A stretch of DNA of 64,000 bases from Hemibagrus wyckioides. Lineage: Eukaryota; Chordata; Actinopteri; Siluriformes; Bagridae. Positions within the stretch are counted from its first letter, which is position 1; every line of letters begins with the position of its first letter. The DNA is taken from NCBI RefSeq assembly GCF_019097595.1, contig NC_080734.1, positions 14,121,392 to 14,185,391 on the forward strand. Reading direction: 5' to 3'. Below, in pieces: positions 16,401 to 29,405 of the stretch. The notes under the pieces are model-generated. The model made no database searches and was not told where the DNA came from. It saw nothing but the letters and a program-made list of their open reading frames with translations. Made by a program: the position numbers and the translations under genes.

Positions 16401-19400
16401 AGGGCTATGCAGATGATGGCAGAAGAAAACTGAGATGACTTTGTATTTATTTTCCATTCTCGCTCGGAGTCTTGTAGGTGCAATGCTAAAATAATTCCCT
16501 CCTTGTCTTTCCAGGGTGAGCTCGGAGCGCAGGAAGGAGAAGTCCAGGGATGCGGCCCGAAGCCGCAGGGGCAAGGAGTCTGAGGTGTTTTACGAGCTTG
16601 CACACCAGCTGCCCCTGCCTCACAATGTCACCTCGCACCTGGACAAGGCCTCTATCATGAGGCTCACCATCAGCTACCTGCGCATGAGAAAACTGCTGAA
16701 CTCTTGTGAGGCTAAAGGTTGGTGGATTCTGTATGATCATTTCAGTAGTGTGTTACATGCATCAAGTGAAATGTTTACAAGGATGGGGTGGGGTGTATAT
16801 TTATGTATACACATACCTGATGTAACCATGATGCATCAATCTAAGAGTATGGATGTTGTAGGCAATTTAATAATTGAAATACAAAACAAAATGTTTTTAT
16901 TTTATTAAGATGAAACAGTGGACGAGACTGAACTGGAGACCCAGCTCAATGGCTTCTACCTGAAGGCCCTGGAGGGCTTTCTAATGGTTCTATCTGAGGA
17001 TGGAGACATGGTCTATCTCTCTGAAAATGTCTGCAAATGCATGGGCCTCACACAGGTAGATATTTACCCAAATTCATGTAGCTTTTGTGTTCTCAGATTG
17101 TGTGTGTAATTCTGTTTGTTCATCTCCTTGTCTCAGTTTGATTTGACCGGCCACAGCATTTTTGACTTCGCACATCCCTGTGATCATGAGGAAGTAAGGG
17201 AGATGCTGGTGCACAGAAGTGGTGAGCCACCCACTTCACCCCATATAATTAACATTTATATGGCAGCCATTTAAATGGCTATGATTGGTACTAAATAAAT
17301 TCATTTAAGAAGAGTTCAGCAAATGACTTGCTTATTGTGTAGGGTCCAAGAAAACCAAGGAGCAAATCACAGAGCGGAGCTTCTTTCTGCGCATGAAGTG
17401 CACACTCACTAGTAGAGGACGCACTGTCAACATCAAGTCTGCCACTTGGAAAGTAAGTTTCTGCGTTCATTACTAATGACTCCATACTCTCTTAAACACA
17501 AACGTACACATGAAGGGATTTTAACCATGGAAGCATTGTGAGTCAGGTATAAAGTATGCCACCTTAATCCTGTGGTCAAAATCCCAGTGGGTATGTGAAA
17601 TTACATTTTAGCAAGGACAGGCACATTAATTTGTACACAGTACTAGAACCTACTATATTAATTTGCCTTACCAAACGGAATAGTGCATTATCTTGTCAGA
17701 TTTTCAGCTATTATCTTGTTAGTACTGAAGGCAGATTTATTTACTTGTTGACGATGTTAAATAATTATCTTTGCTCATTCATGCTGATCCGTCTTGTCTA
17801 TCAGGTTCTTCACTGCACAGGACATGTGCGTGTTCAGGAGCACAGTGATGGTTCTGGGGATGGGGGATTTAAAGAGCCCTCCATTACTTATCTGGTCTTG
17901 ATCTGTGAGCCCATACCTCACCCCTCCAACATCGAGGTGCCTCTGGATAGCAAAACCTTCCTGAGCCGCCATTCTCTGGATATGAAGTTCTCATACTGTG
18001 ATGAAAGGTGAATGGAGTTATTCATACTGTACCTAATCCCTTCATTTCCACTAAACTTTTATGGTTTATAAGTTTTATGTTTATTGTGTTTTTTAATGGA
18101 ATTGTATTTTAGAGCCATGTTATCTGTTTTGTCCTTGCCATGGATTTTTTTTGTTTTCTTTTAACCATGATTCTTTTAGCCATTTGTGAAGGTTCTAGTC
18201 ACCATGTTAAACAGCAACTTCCTTTGCTCAGGCATAGAGTATTTACACTAAGGTGAGGGGAAACATTGGCTTTACTACCACCTAGTGGTGTTTTTTATAA
18301 TTATCTTTTTATATGGGGAAAGACTGTGCACAAGCTGAAATGTTTTTATTTTTCTGGCTGGCTTGCTTTTAATACCGGTATTATTAAATTATAACAAAAG
18401 TACTTTTAAATAATAAGCACACATATTAAATCATCTCATTACATATCATTATGCAAACTGGGAAGCCTCTTTGTTGTTACGTAGTCTATAATATCATTTT
18501 CTATGATAAATTGATTAATGTCATACAAAAGCTGCATGATTCTACTGTATAGTTGTGTGGCTTGAATGACTATAATGCTCTCTACTCTCTGAATGGACCA
18601 GGAATTAATTGCTCTGTCTCTTAGGCCTATATATAAATAATCCTTATCCTTTGTCTACAGAATCACAGAGCTGATGGGACATGAGCCAGATGACCTGCTT
18701 AATAGGTCTGTGTATGAATACTACCATGCCCTGGACTCTGACCACCTCAACAAGACACATCATAATTGTAAGTTTGCTTAGACCGTTTATACACTAAGGA
18801 AGTGATTGTGACACTTTTTGCATGGCAATTGCACACTAAACTACCCAGAGTTGTGTAGAACTACTCAGAAACAAAATTATTTTATGTCAGAAAATTTTGA
18901 CTGACTAGATTTTCTTTCTTAGTGTTTGCAAAGGGCCAGGCCACCACAGGTCAATATCGCATGTTGGCCAAGAAAGCAGGCTATGTATGGGTTGAAACTC
19001 AAGCCACAGTCATTTACAATCCCAAGAACTCCCAGCCACAGTGTGTTGTGTGTGTCAACTACGTTCTCAGGTAAGACATGATTTCACTTTATATGTAAAA
19101 GAACTGGTGCCTTCTGGTGCATTTCTGCTCACTCTTTCAAACCTATTGCAGTGAAATGTAACGTAATGTAATGCAATGTGATGTCTTACAGTGGTATTGT
19201 GGAGGAGGACATGGTTCTTTCTCTGCAGCAGACTGTGCCTGAGAAGACTGTGGAGAAGGAGAAGGAGAAGGAGGAGGAGGAGGAGGAGCTGCCAGTCGAG
19301 CAGGAGGACAGTTCAGTTGTGGATATGATGAAGCTCTTCAAGAAGGACCAGCCTACGTGCTTGGACAGCCCCGACAGCCTGTACGAGCAGCTTAAGGATG

Positions 19401-22120
19401 AGCCAGAAGCCCTCACCGTTCTGGCTCCAGCTGCTGGGGACTCCTTTATTTCTCTTGACTTCAACAGCCCAGGTTATTACTCCTCTTCTGAACAAGTACC
19501 TCTGTGCAGATATCTGTGCAAATACTTCCCACAGTACAAGTGCATTATATGGCCGAATGCTTGCAGACAATTGACTCACACCCATATGTGGTTCTGCTGT
19601 TGCCACAAAGTAGGAATCTCACAATAGTATTGAATGTCTTTGTATGCTGTAACATTACAGTTACCTTTCACTGGAGCAAAGGGTCCCTAAACCTGTTCCA
19701 GCATAACAATGTCTTGTGTACAAAGCATTCAATCCATGAAGATACAGTTTACCAAAGTTGGAGTGGAAGAACTCTGGTAGCCTGCACAGATCCCTGACCT
19801 CAAACTTATTAAACGCCTTTGGGATGAAATGGAACACTGATTGAGCCCCAAGACTCCTCTGTTCAACATCAGCATCTGACCTCACTAATCTTCTTGTGGC
19901 TTAATGAACAAATCCCCACAGCTGCTCAGTAAAATCTAATAGAATGCCTTCCCCAGAAGTGTGAAGGCTGTTGTTATAGCAGAGGAGGCAGAAATAGCAG
20001 TTGCAGTGTTGGACAGTTGTTAACTTAGGTCATTTTAATAGCCATTTGCTATGATGTTTCAGTTATGAGTGGGAAATGTAAATGTTTTAGTTAAGCTTTA
20101 AAGCATGAGTTACACTGTACATCATCAAGAAAATAACAGCAATGTAAACCTACTACATTTTTCAGACTCTGAAATGCAGCTGTTGAAGGAGGTGCCCCTT
20201 TATAATGACGTCATGCTGCCCTCCACCAGTGAGAAAATTGCTCTGCAGCTGTCACCACTGACACCCAGTGACAATCCATCTCCAGCTTTGGCTAAAATGG
20301 AGCCTGGGGCAGAGGAGTTTTCATTCTCATCCACAGCCCACCGCAACCAGGACACTGCCAATACTCCATCCAGCTCCACCAGTTCCTCAGAGGTAGACAC
20401 TTCATATAATCAGTCATTTTTCACACAGGCCTACACCTACAGTATGTGTACTTTTCTGTTCTCAGTTATTGATGTTGATAGTGATGCTAATATGACTGAA
20501 AAACAGCTCTGATATTGTGATGCTGAAACTGTTTTCCTGCTCTCTCCTTGCAGCCCAGCAGTCCAGCAGATTACTTCCATGTAGATTCAGATATTGGTTC
20601 TGAATTTAAACTGGATTTGGTTGAGAAAATGTTTGCTACTGACACAGAGGCCAACACAGACTTTAACACACATGTAAGACTGACCAATATTTTCCAGTTG
20701 CCACTGCACATGCAACACATAATAATGCTTTCCTTGAATAAGTCTAATGAAAATCATTTTCTGTTTTAAAGGAAATGGGTGATCTTGACCTCGAGATGCT
20801 CGCCCCATATATTCCGATGGATGATGACTTCCAGCTGCATGTCCCCTCCCCTCTGGACCCACTTCCTTCTGGTCCTCAGTCTGGTTCTGACATTAACTCC
20901 CTCTTCCAGCAGTCACCTCCATGTCCATCTTCAACATCCAGTACCAACAGTTTTGTAAAACCAGAGCCATCATCTCATGTCCCTGCTCCCCTCCATCTGC
21001 TGCAGGAAGTGAGCAGCATCTTTGTCACACCCTTCAATGAGGCCTCCCAAGCCCTTGACAACACCCCTAAGACAGGCATCCCATTGGCCAAGAGGTAAGT
21101 TTTCTTTGCAGAGTTCTTGTCAGTGTCAGTCTTGGTGATGAAAACTTAAGACAAGCTTTCATGAACTAAGTCACACTTGTACTTTTAATATAAAATGGTT
21201 CAAATCCTAACCCATGCTAAAATCATGCTCAAATACGAAACAAGTTCAGACATTTTGACATTTATCAGAGATGGTTATGTTTGTGTGGCAGGATGTCAAA
21301 AGATCTTCATTATAATAGTCATAATAAATAAGTAACAATGCCTGTTTTCCAGACTGCAAGTGGAAGACCTGGACCTTTCTGCAAAGGTGTTATCTGTCCA
21401 GAATGTCCAGCGGAAGAGGAAACTGGAGATTACTTCACTCTCTCAGGCTGTTGGGCTGGTCAGTTTGCAGCTTTTTTTTTTAAATTACTATTATTATTTT
21501 AAAATCTTGTTATTAATGTCTATATTGTAAAGGTTGGAAAACACAACTTCAGAATAATTTCAGAAGATATTTAAATTTTTCAGTAGCGTTAAACATGGTT
21601 TATAACACAGCTAGTAATTAAAATCCTTACCCCTATGCTTTTTAGTGTGTATTATTGTAATAAAAGCTAAAACTTTTTTCCCCCAGGATGCTTTGCTCCA
21701 GTCTGTGGATGAAGCTGTTGAGCCTGGAAAGAGGGCCAAAGTGCTGGAGGTTAAAGGGTCAAGCTTACTTGGCGGGAACAAAACCATTCTGATACTGCCA
21801 TCTGGTAAGTGACAAAAACCACAGTGTGATCATCTGTCACTGCCCTCAACTGTAAAAGCTGTCACTCATACTGAAATGTTAATAATAATTGGAGCACTGT
21901 TCATTATGTTTTGCTTTTTATTTACTGTTTTAATAAGTACGGTCTTTTTTTGTTTTTCTCTGAAGATGTGGCCAGTCGTTTGCTGTGCAGCTCATTTGAG
22001 AGTAGTGGAGGGTTACCACAACTGACACGCTACGACTGCGAAGTCAACGCCCCTATTCAGGACCGTCACTCCCTGCTGCAGGGCGAGGAGCTGCTGCGTG
22101 CTCTGGACCAAGTTAACTGA
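10453..22120 (+). CDS. hif1a: Hypoxia-inducible factor 1 alpha
   Basis: The gene encodes the oxygen-regulated bHLH-PAS subunit that pairs with ARNT on hypoxia response elements in the nucleus. Exons: 10453-10484, 16515-16717, 16910-17055, 17137-17221, 17343-17452, 17805-18007, 18661-18767, 18923-19070, 19192-19472, 20166-20392, 20554-20673, 20772-21094, 21353-21458, 21687-21804, 21966-22120 (787 aa; human 826). The bHLH is at about residues 13-70 ([17 protein letters not shown]), PAS-A about 85-160, and PAS-B plus PAC about 225-345. The N-terminal degradation site is LTVLAP (Pro424), the second [16 protein letters not shown] (Pro566), the targets of prolyl hydroxylases and VHL. The C-terminal transactivation domain has CEVNAPIQ (Asn764, the FIH site) and ends LRALDQVN. 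Donors after exons 9 (GTTATT) and 13 (GTCAGT) are weak but required by frame. A Lys/Glu run at 366-377 is unusual. It is likely the hif1ab paralogue, which is not provable here. Confidence 0.97.
10485..16514 (+). other. hif1a intron 1
   Basis: The largest hif1a intron, about 6 kb. It holds AAT/ATT microsatellites near 11085 and 11190 and a T-run at 12364-12383. I see no recognisable exon, RNA gene or complete transposon. Open frames inside it lack splice logic and protein resemblance. Confidence 0.65.
19665..19995 (+). mobile_element. Tc1-like transposase 3' remnant in hif1a intron 9
   Basis: The run 'cctgttccagcataacaatg', then 'ccctgacctcaaacttatta' and 'cctttgggatgaaatggaac', reads as the C-terminal DDE part of a Tc1-type transposase (F-Q-H-x, P-D-L-x-x-I, L-W-D-E) with many frame breaks. 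It then gives the 'gaaggctgttgttatagcag' tail. It parallels the better preserved copy at 62750-63137. No terminal repeats are evident, so this is a dead fragment. Confidence 0.75.
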
Positions 22121-23269
22121 GTCTAGCTTGCTTAGCAATTCCGGACACTGTATCCCTTTGTATCCCACTGTATGGCCCCACCCCATCCCACATTACCTTC
22201 CAAAGTAGAACCATTGCCCCAACTGATTACGGCCTACTGACTATCCCTGCATTTTCCGTCGCTCTCGAAGGGCATCCCCTCATACCAGTGGCCTGGAGGC
22301 CAAATCCTTAATGATTATTAGAGGTACATGTTTTCTTGCTAGTCAAGGCAAAGGAGTGTAGCCTCCACTATGACCAAGAGCAAAGTCAAGAGCCTTAATG
22401 CTAAACGCACACTTCCCTAAACACAGATATTCACTTGCCCCACACTCTGTGTTCCTTCTCTTTTTGTCTACCCCCAAGCATTTTGTATTGTAGCTAAAGT
22501 CGCACAATAAACTATTTTCGTAATATAGAATACCAGCAGTTCATGCAATATACAATTTTTTTTAAATATGTACTTTTAACAGTTATTATAACCGTATTTG
22601 TTTCTCTCTGTTGCTCTTTTTTCATTTATCAGTTTTGTTGGTTACATTTGAGTATGTTTGTTCCCCATTTATAGGCTCCATGGCAGATATTCATATTCTT
22701 ATTGCTATGGACATACTTGTGTAGTTCACCAGTTCACTACGCACAGGTAAAAGCAGTTCTCACAAATGTGCAAAGGGAATTCAAAAGAATTGAAATTGTG
22801 ACATTTTCGGCAATGTGCAAATGTCTGTAACATGGAGTTTCTTACATACTATCTCAAAGAGTTTGAAACAGATGCGGAGTTTAATTATGTGATAAATTTT
22901 TATATTTTTAGCTGTCATTTTTTTTCTGTCTTAATAGATGCTTAAACTTCATGCTTGTCCTGTATCATCCAGCAGGGTAGATTTTAATATTATGCTTCTG
23001 AAGCATAATGTAGAGTGACCATGCAAAGCTGATTACAGTTATCCAAGTGTCTAATGGTATATAGAACATTACTGCTCAGATAAAGAAAAATTCTTTCCCT
23101 TGTGCTTTCATAATTTGACTTTGTCCTGCAGATATTTTCCTTTTATTATATTTTGTAGGATGAACATTTGCTTTTGTGGTGGTTGTACTCTACTGTTCAT
23201 TTACTTTGGCAGTCTGTACACATACATTTCCTTAACACTAAATGTATTGTTTATTGCATAATCATTAAA
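22121..23269 (+). promoter_or_regulatory. hif1a 3' UTR with two candidate poly(A) signals
   Basis: Non-coding and AT-rich downstream of the hif1a stop. AATAAA at 22506-22511 would give a 3' UTR of about 400 bases, and ATTAAA at 23264-23269 one of about 1.15 kb. Which is used cannot be read from the sequence. Confidence 0.5.
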
Positions 23270-23921
23270 GAATAATTGTGGACCAGAATTCTTTGTGTTT
23301 CTGTTTTCTTAGATGCGGTTCAAAAGTGTTTGTGATTACGTATTAGGGGGATATTTAATATTATTGAGCTGAGAATTTATGTTAAATGATTAGCCAGTAA
23401 AGAGCATGTATTACAGTGCTTTTATCATATATGAAAGCACCCTTTACCCATAATAACATTACTAGCATATAAAATCAAGTGGATTATTGCTTTAAAACAA
23501 AAATATTGCTAAATTTCAGTGACATTAAATTATTTCATTTATTATTCAGGCAACCTGTGGTAGACAATTCTTCTACCTTGTAATGAAGTTTGGTAAAAGT
23601 GTGCTTTAGTTGCTAAGCAACATAAGGGCAATGGATAAAGCAGTATATGGTCAAAGATTTATTGTCAGCTGACCATTACAGCAGTGAATGTAGGCGCTGA
23701 TGTCTGGTGAGAAGGCCTGGGGTGCTGTCAGTGTTTCATTTTATCCTTAGTGGGGGACTGAGGTCAGGACTGAACACTGAAACAGTCTTCATGTCCTATT
23801 CGTTTCAGTGAAGGGAAATCTTCCATACACCATACAAAGACATCCTGTGTCCAATTTTGTGGAAAGAGATTGGAAAAGAAGGTGTCCTTTTAATTTTGTG
23901 AGAACATTATAACATACAGTG

Positions 23922-24300
23922 TACACTGATCAGGCATAACATTATGAGCAGTGAGAGGCGAAGTGAATAACACTGATTATCTCCTCATCATGGCACCTGT
24001 TAGTGGGTGGGATATATTAGGCAGCAAGTGAACATTTTGTCCTCAAAGTTGATGTGTTAGAAGCAGGAAAAATGGGCAAGTGTAAGGATTTGAGCGAGTT
24101 TGACAAGGGCCAAATTGTGATGGCTAGACGACTGGACCAGAGCATCTCCAAAACTGCAGCTCTTGTGGGGTGTTCCCGGTCTGCAGTGGTCAGGATCTAT
24201 CAAAAGTGGTCCAAGGAAGGAACAGTGGTGAACCGGAAACAGGGTGATGGGTGGTCAAGGCTCACTGATGCACGTGGGAAGCGAAGGCTGACCTTATATT
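23922..24300 (+). mobile_element. Tc1-like transposon fragment, 5' end with HTH domain
   Basis: Opens with the terminal repeat 'tacactgatcaggcataaca', the same end as both sides of the copy at 47725-48271. From about 24066 it encodes the start of a Tc1-type transposase: [20 protein letters not shown] followed by a helix-turn-helix stretch ([20 protein letters not shown]), the DNA-binding half. The catalytic half and the right terminal repeat are absent, so the piece is inactive. It lies between hif1a and snapc1, both in the same orientation. Confidence 0.88.
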
Positions 24301-24354
24301 AGCGAAGGCTGATGATATTCATTTAAATTAATTCATGGAGTATTATTATTATTA

Positions 24355-24530
24355 TTATTTTAACCACAGCGCGGATGAATTCTCGAATCTGATTGGTCAG
24401 AAGTTGTGTGCACGGTTCTGACTTTACTTTCGGCTATAACATAAACGACAGGTTTATATTAGGTTTTCAGTTGAAAAGGAGATTATTTATTTTTTATTTA
24501 TGGGTGTCATGCAATAGCATTGTTGAATCT
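24355..24530. repeat. Possible interspersed repeat upstream of snapc1
   Basis: The segment 'gcggatgaattctcgaatct' followed by 'gattggtcagaagttg' resembles a dispersed teleost repeat that I remember. The identification is from memory and the limits are approximate. Confidence 0.35.
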
Positions 24531-24686
24531 TCAAAAAAAAAAAAACGTTTAGTCATGTGACTAAGATTTGCTAGTTGGTTTAATTAGCCGTTAAGCTCCA
24601 CCCACCAGCTCTAGCTTGGGAAGGCCTTTCATGTGACGAGCCAATTTAACCCTGAAACTCCTCCCACATGTTGCTCCACTGTCAGG

Positions 24687-27600
24687 ATGTCGCAGGGTAA
24701 GTTTGGTGATTGTGTTTCTCGCTTCTTTATCACGCTTGTTGTTTTAACGCTGTATTTTTGCATTTTTTTTAAGGTCTCGCTAAAACGTGCGATGTCCTCT
24801 GGATTCCGTTTAAAACCGACTGTGAGGAGCTGCTTGGACGCTTCCAGAAGACGGGGTCGGTGCGATATGAAGAGTTTGCGGCCATGTGGAGAGCAATGGA
24901 CTTCTCCAGTGTGTATAAGTAAGGCCTGACCGAACTGTGGTCCAATAATATACAGCTCTGGAAAAAAATAAGAGACCACTGCCCAATCTCCAGATTTGAA
25001 CCCTATTGAAAACCTCTGGAATGTCATCAAGAGGAAGATGGATGGTCACAAACCATCAAGCAAAGCTTTTTTGCAAAAAGAGTGGTATAAAGTTCCCCAA
25101 CTGGTGGAGAGCATGGAGGCAAAACGCAATAACTCGGGGTTATTCCACCAAATAATGTTATTTAGCCAAAGCATTAACACAATTTGTTTACAAATGATTT
25201 GCATTTTGCTTTGAGTTGTTAAAGCTCTGCATGATCTTGGGTTATTTTGATGTGTTGTCATTTCCTTTAAATATACACTCGAAATAACAATAGCTATATT
25301 TTGAATTTAGGAGAAATATTGTCAGCAGCACAAAAACTGAAACAAAACTGTTCCTCTCACCAATACATGAACCTGTCAGAAAAACAACATATTATTTTGC
25401 AGTGGTCTCTTATTTTTTTCCAGAGCTGTATACTGTGTTTTGGTGATGGTGAGGCTTAAATGAAAATGTATATGATTTTTAAGTGTATTCATTCTTCTAT
25501 CTGCTTTCTGTAGTAACAGCTCATTTACGTGTGGCAGAGGCACCACCATATTTTAGTCAAATACTAAATAAAAAAAAAAATCAAACAAAACCTAACCAAG
25601 CCTGAACATTTTTTATATGATTCATATATGTTGTATGATTTCTTCTGTTTTTTTTCCCTATTCCTCTAGTGCCATGACCACAAACTGCGAGAAAAGACCC
25701 TTCATTCGTCTCGTCTTCACCACAGTGTATGATTACTTCTTTCCCCCCAACAGCTTTCAGATCCGAGTAGGGGCGCTGTACATGTTCTACGGCCTTTACT
25801 TCGCACAGCCTGTCAGCCCAAAGGAGAAGGTGCTGCCACTGACATTGTCATTATAATCACTTTGTCTCTTTTGTGGATTTCTGCATATCTTCATTCCCAT
25901 TGCAGATCCGTATTGCACTGAAGGACTGGATGTGTTTGCAGAGCTTTGTCGCCGAAGCTGCCACGTCTCAACATCTGGATGTTGTATATATCTACAAGAA
26001 GCTTGTTTCTGAGAAGGCTCTTTATTATTCCGCCATGCCACACCAGGTTCAAGTCAAGGGACCATCACGTCCCTAAAATATTATAGTAGTTTCTGTAACT
26101 GAGCCAAGAAATACGTATTCATTTAAATGTCATCCTTTTACCAAAACAGGCGTGAATTTTTCTTACCGTTTCACCTACAGTGTATAAAGTGGTCTCTCTT
26201 TCAGAGATTGATCGTAACATGATCATTTAACACACAAACGCAAAAACTCCATTGGCTCTAAAAGGTTTATATGTTTTCTCTTACCTCCAGCTCACCTTCG
26301 ATTCAAAGCGGCATTTTAAAAGCAATAGAATTAACGAGATGTTCCAGGAGCCGCCAGACAGAGTAACAGAACTGGTTAATGCAGGTACACTGGAGGTGAG
26401 TGAAGAGTTCTGTGAAATAAAATATGTCTGAATAGTATTAGGTAATAGAGAAAAGTAAATCAGAAGTATCATTAAAACGGATTCGGAAATGTGCGCTACT
26501 ACCAAGCAGACTCGGAGGAAATGGTTTCATCTTTATGTAGAGCCACATGACAGAGGATTAGCCTTTTGAATATGCTATGAAGCGTGTACTGTATACCCAT
26601 TAACCCTTTAAGACCCTAAGAGTGTATTAAGATGGTTCTAATGAGACTCACATTTAGGTTTGTGTGTGTGGGGTGGTACAGGAAATTAGAAATGTACAGG
26701 GTCATTATGAACGGATTAAGCAGGCTCTGCATGTGTCTGCCTCAGTCAACGTGACCCCAGTCAGCCTGAGTGCACAGCTTGAGGAATGCACACTTGCATT
26801 TCAGCAGTGGAAGGAAAAAACCAAGGTGAGTGCCCGTGGAGATTAAAGACTTGTAGGTATTTACACATACAGCGTGTTCATTATCAGCACACACAGCGAG
26901 TGCTAAGTTTTTGCAACCTCTTTGTATCTCGCATCCAGGAACAGAGGAATTCAGCCTCTGACACAAAAGAGAAGGAAAGTTTTGAGGAGTTGGAGGTAGG
27001 TCCAGCTATGTCAGCCAACAATAATCTCTATATGAGTCTTTTAATACTTGTATTGATTATAGAAAATTTATACTCAAATCAGAGCCACTCAGGTTATTTT
27101 TGTCCCTGTCGTGTTTTTTTTCCCCCAGTGCTCCAACAGGGCAGATCTACTGGCTACAATAAAGTCAAAGTCCTATGGGAATCCAGCAATGGTTTGTCTT
27201 ATATATTTAAACATTTATCAGAAATTGTGTGTGGCACCTCTAACATAGCCATGGTTAGAGTTGATTCAATTTCCATCACTAAGGTGAATAGATATGATTT
27301 GTATAGTACAATAATCCATCACTCTAGATTTTCATTATTCAGAAGAGAGCAGCATTTCAACCTTTTTATGTTCCTCTTAACTGATTAGACAATGCACTTT
27401 GTTTCATTGCAAGCTGTGTGTGATCATTTTCTCATAGGCTTCCAAATCCAGACAACACAGACAAGTAGAAATGGACTCCTCGGGATCAGAGTCAGACCAT
27501 AAGCCGACATTGTCTCTACCGAAGAATAAGCAAATCTCTCTTAGACAGAGGACGTGGAATAACCTGGGCAAAGGTCCGTATCTGTTATTTCAAGAGAACA

Positions 27601-27910
27601 TTGAATATAACATCCTGTTGATACTAGTATATTAAGAATAAGCATCATTTATAATGCAATGATTGCCTACAACAAAGTTATTTATTTTCTGCAAAGGGCC
27701 AGAAGAATATAGACAACAACTCTGGCTTTTAAGCGCAATGAAGGGAGACAAAGCAGTTTGTAAGCATGTTTTTTGACTTAATGAGTGCATCATTAATTGT
27801 ATGATATTTTGCATCTGTTTTATTATGAAATCATTTCAGTGTATAACTTCTTTTCCCCCCCTCTTCTTTCAGTCAAGAGAAGCGACAAGAAGTACAGATT
27901 TAAGTGGTGA
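24687..27910 (+). CDS. snapc1: snRNA-activating protein complex subunit 1
   Basis: SNAPC1 (SNAP43) is a subunit of the nuclear SNAPc complex, which binds the proximal sequence element of snRNA genes for RNA polymerases II and III. Exons: 24687-24696, 24774-24918, 25670-25829, 25906-26046, 26291-26395, 26682-26825, 26939-26995, 27129-27191, 27438-27573, 27697-27759, 27873-27910 (353 aa; human 368). The conserved N-terminal half shows TDCEELLGRFQKTGSVRYEE, FQIRVGALYMFYGLY, IRIALKDW and a KLVSEKALYYSAMPHQ segment. The C-terminal half is charged and low in complexity, with IKSKSYG and SKSRQHRQVEMDSSGSES matching the human KSRRHRQVKLDSSDSDS region. It ends KYRFKW. The ATG at 24687 starts a 10-base first coding exon ending at a GTAAGT donor; this start is the least certain part. 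The exon 3 donor GTGCTG is weak, but skipping it gives a stop within ten codons. Confidence 0.94.
24951..25430 (+). mobile_element. Deleted Tc1-like element with near-perfect TIRs in snapc1 intron 2
   Basis: The ends are inverted copies: 'tacagctctggaaaaaaata' on the left and 'tatttttttccagagctgta' on the right. The TIR match extends about 30 bp to 'agaccactgc/gcagtggtct', with TA at both borders as expected for Tc1/mariner. Inside, from about 24988, reads [18 protein letters not shown], the third catalytic region of a Tc1 transposase, followed by its C-terminus. The HTH and the first two Asp residues are missing, so the copy could move only with enzyme supplied from elsewhere. Confidence 0.9.
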
Positions 27911-28133
27911 AATTTGAGTTGTGAGAGTGGATTTGTTTTTCACACTCAATAGGTTTCTTATTTTTTTTTATATAGGTTTCTGTTGGCAAATGAAATTTAG
28001 AAATAGAAACAGAGTGGATATTTTTTTTTCTATTTCTAAAATTCCTACTCAATGACATTTTTTTTTGGATAGACTGTATTTGTAGGAACTAAACTTGAAT
28101 GGTTTGTTTGTTCGTAATTTTTTGTATGTATTT

Positions 28134-28139
28134 AATAAA
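28134..28139 (+). promoter_or_regulatory. snapc1 poly(A) signal
   Basis: AATAAA about 220 bases after the snapc1 stop, in a T-rich 3' UTR. It is the first canonical signal after the gene. Confidence 0.65.
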
Positions 28140-29405
28140 TATATGCTTGGTGATCTTTCTTCATTGATTCGAGATTTCAAAGTAGAATTGTATTCTCTAT
28201 AATTTTCTTAATATCTTCAAGGCTGGACTCCTTCAGCTCATATTATGGAATATAAAAAAGCCTGGCTTTCTGATTCAATCAAGTAGAGATGGGGATTGTA
28301 TAATTAATGAATTTCTGTGTATTGTAAATAATTATACTTTAAAATGATAAGGATTGTTACAACATAAATGAAGAAAAAAAGCTAAAAAGGAAATAAGTCT
28401 AATTGTTTTTTTTTTTTTAAAACCTGTTCCAAGAGACTTGGGGCACAATCACAGGGAGAACTCCACACACACAGCAGAAGCGAACCCCCATCCCTGGAGG
28501 TTTAAGGCAAATGTGCAAACCACCAAGCCACTGTGCCTCCTGTCTGTTTTTATAAACAATTTACGTTTCTTGGCCCTTTATAAATCTGTCTATTCAGAAA
28601 ATGGACAAATGTACGTCAGAGTTTGTGTTGCTTGCCTGACTGGCAGCTCTTTTAAGGCAATTAAGCCAATAATGTAATTAAATGAACAGGGAATTAATCA
28701 GTCTTGAGCCAGTGATCACATCTGATGACAGTCATTATTTGACAGCTAAAAATAACAACAGTATAACAAGCTTAGGGTATATACAGAACAAAGTACATTA
28801 CCAAATCGATACCTAAACAAAGTAAGGGTGTGTTAAAAGTGGCTAGTACTGGTGTTAGACACACTATTGTCCCATTCCTATATTAGGATTATTGCTGAGA
28901 ACTGCACAGGTACACTGCGCAGATTATATCTACAAGACTCTGTTACAACTGCTGCAGTTTTAATGGTCTCACTTCACTGAAGGACAGAGTGACCAGAGAC
29001 CAGCAAACTGCACTGTGACATGTGGCACAACACAATTATTGTATATGGTAACGTTAAAATTGACCATTAATAGCTACAAGGCAGGCTTTTTTAATAACAT
29101 GGCTACTCAGAGTACACTTCTCAAACCTTGAACAGCCACACACAATAAAAACTCCACATACCCCATGAGTACATGTTTTTGTTTAAATATAATCCAACTA
29201 TTGATATCTTGGGCACATTATTTGAAAATAATTACTATCTCAGCAGTTCATTGGAGTCATATAGCTTTTTAAATTTCTGAACTTTCCACTCAAAGAACAC
29301 ATTTTTATGAAAGTTGTTGGCATTATTTATAGTCCTACTTGTTTTTAAGGTTTTGGGATTTGAATTCAATGCACAACATTGGAAGAGCTACATGAACTGA
29401 GTAGT
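28140..29405. other. Intergenic region snapc1-sgpp1, left part
   Basis: No exon recognised. Around 28430-28550 there is a stretch ('cacagggagaactccacaca', 'aaaccaccaagccactgtgc') like a common degraded fish repeat, a low-confidence match from memory. The remainder is unique-looking AT-rich DNA. Confidence 0.55.

Noticed and set aside
16284..16740. Antisense open frames over hif1a exon 2, considered as an antisense HIF1A gene
   Set aside because: An antisense HIF1A transcript is described in mammals, but nothing here beyond shadow frames of the bHLH exon supports one.
19504..19885. Possible alternative hif1a exon in intron 9
   Set aside because: The sequence is a broken Tc1 transposase remnant with stops in every frame and no donor/acceptor pair that keeps the hif1a frame.
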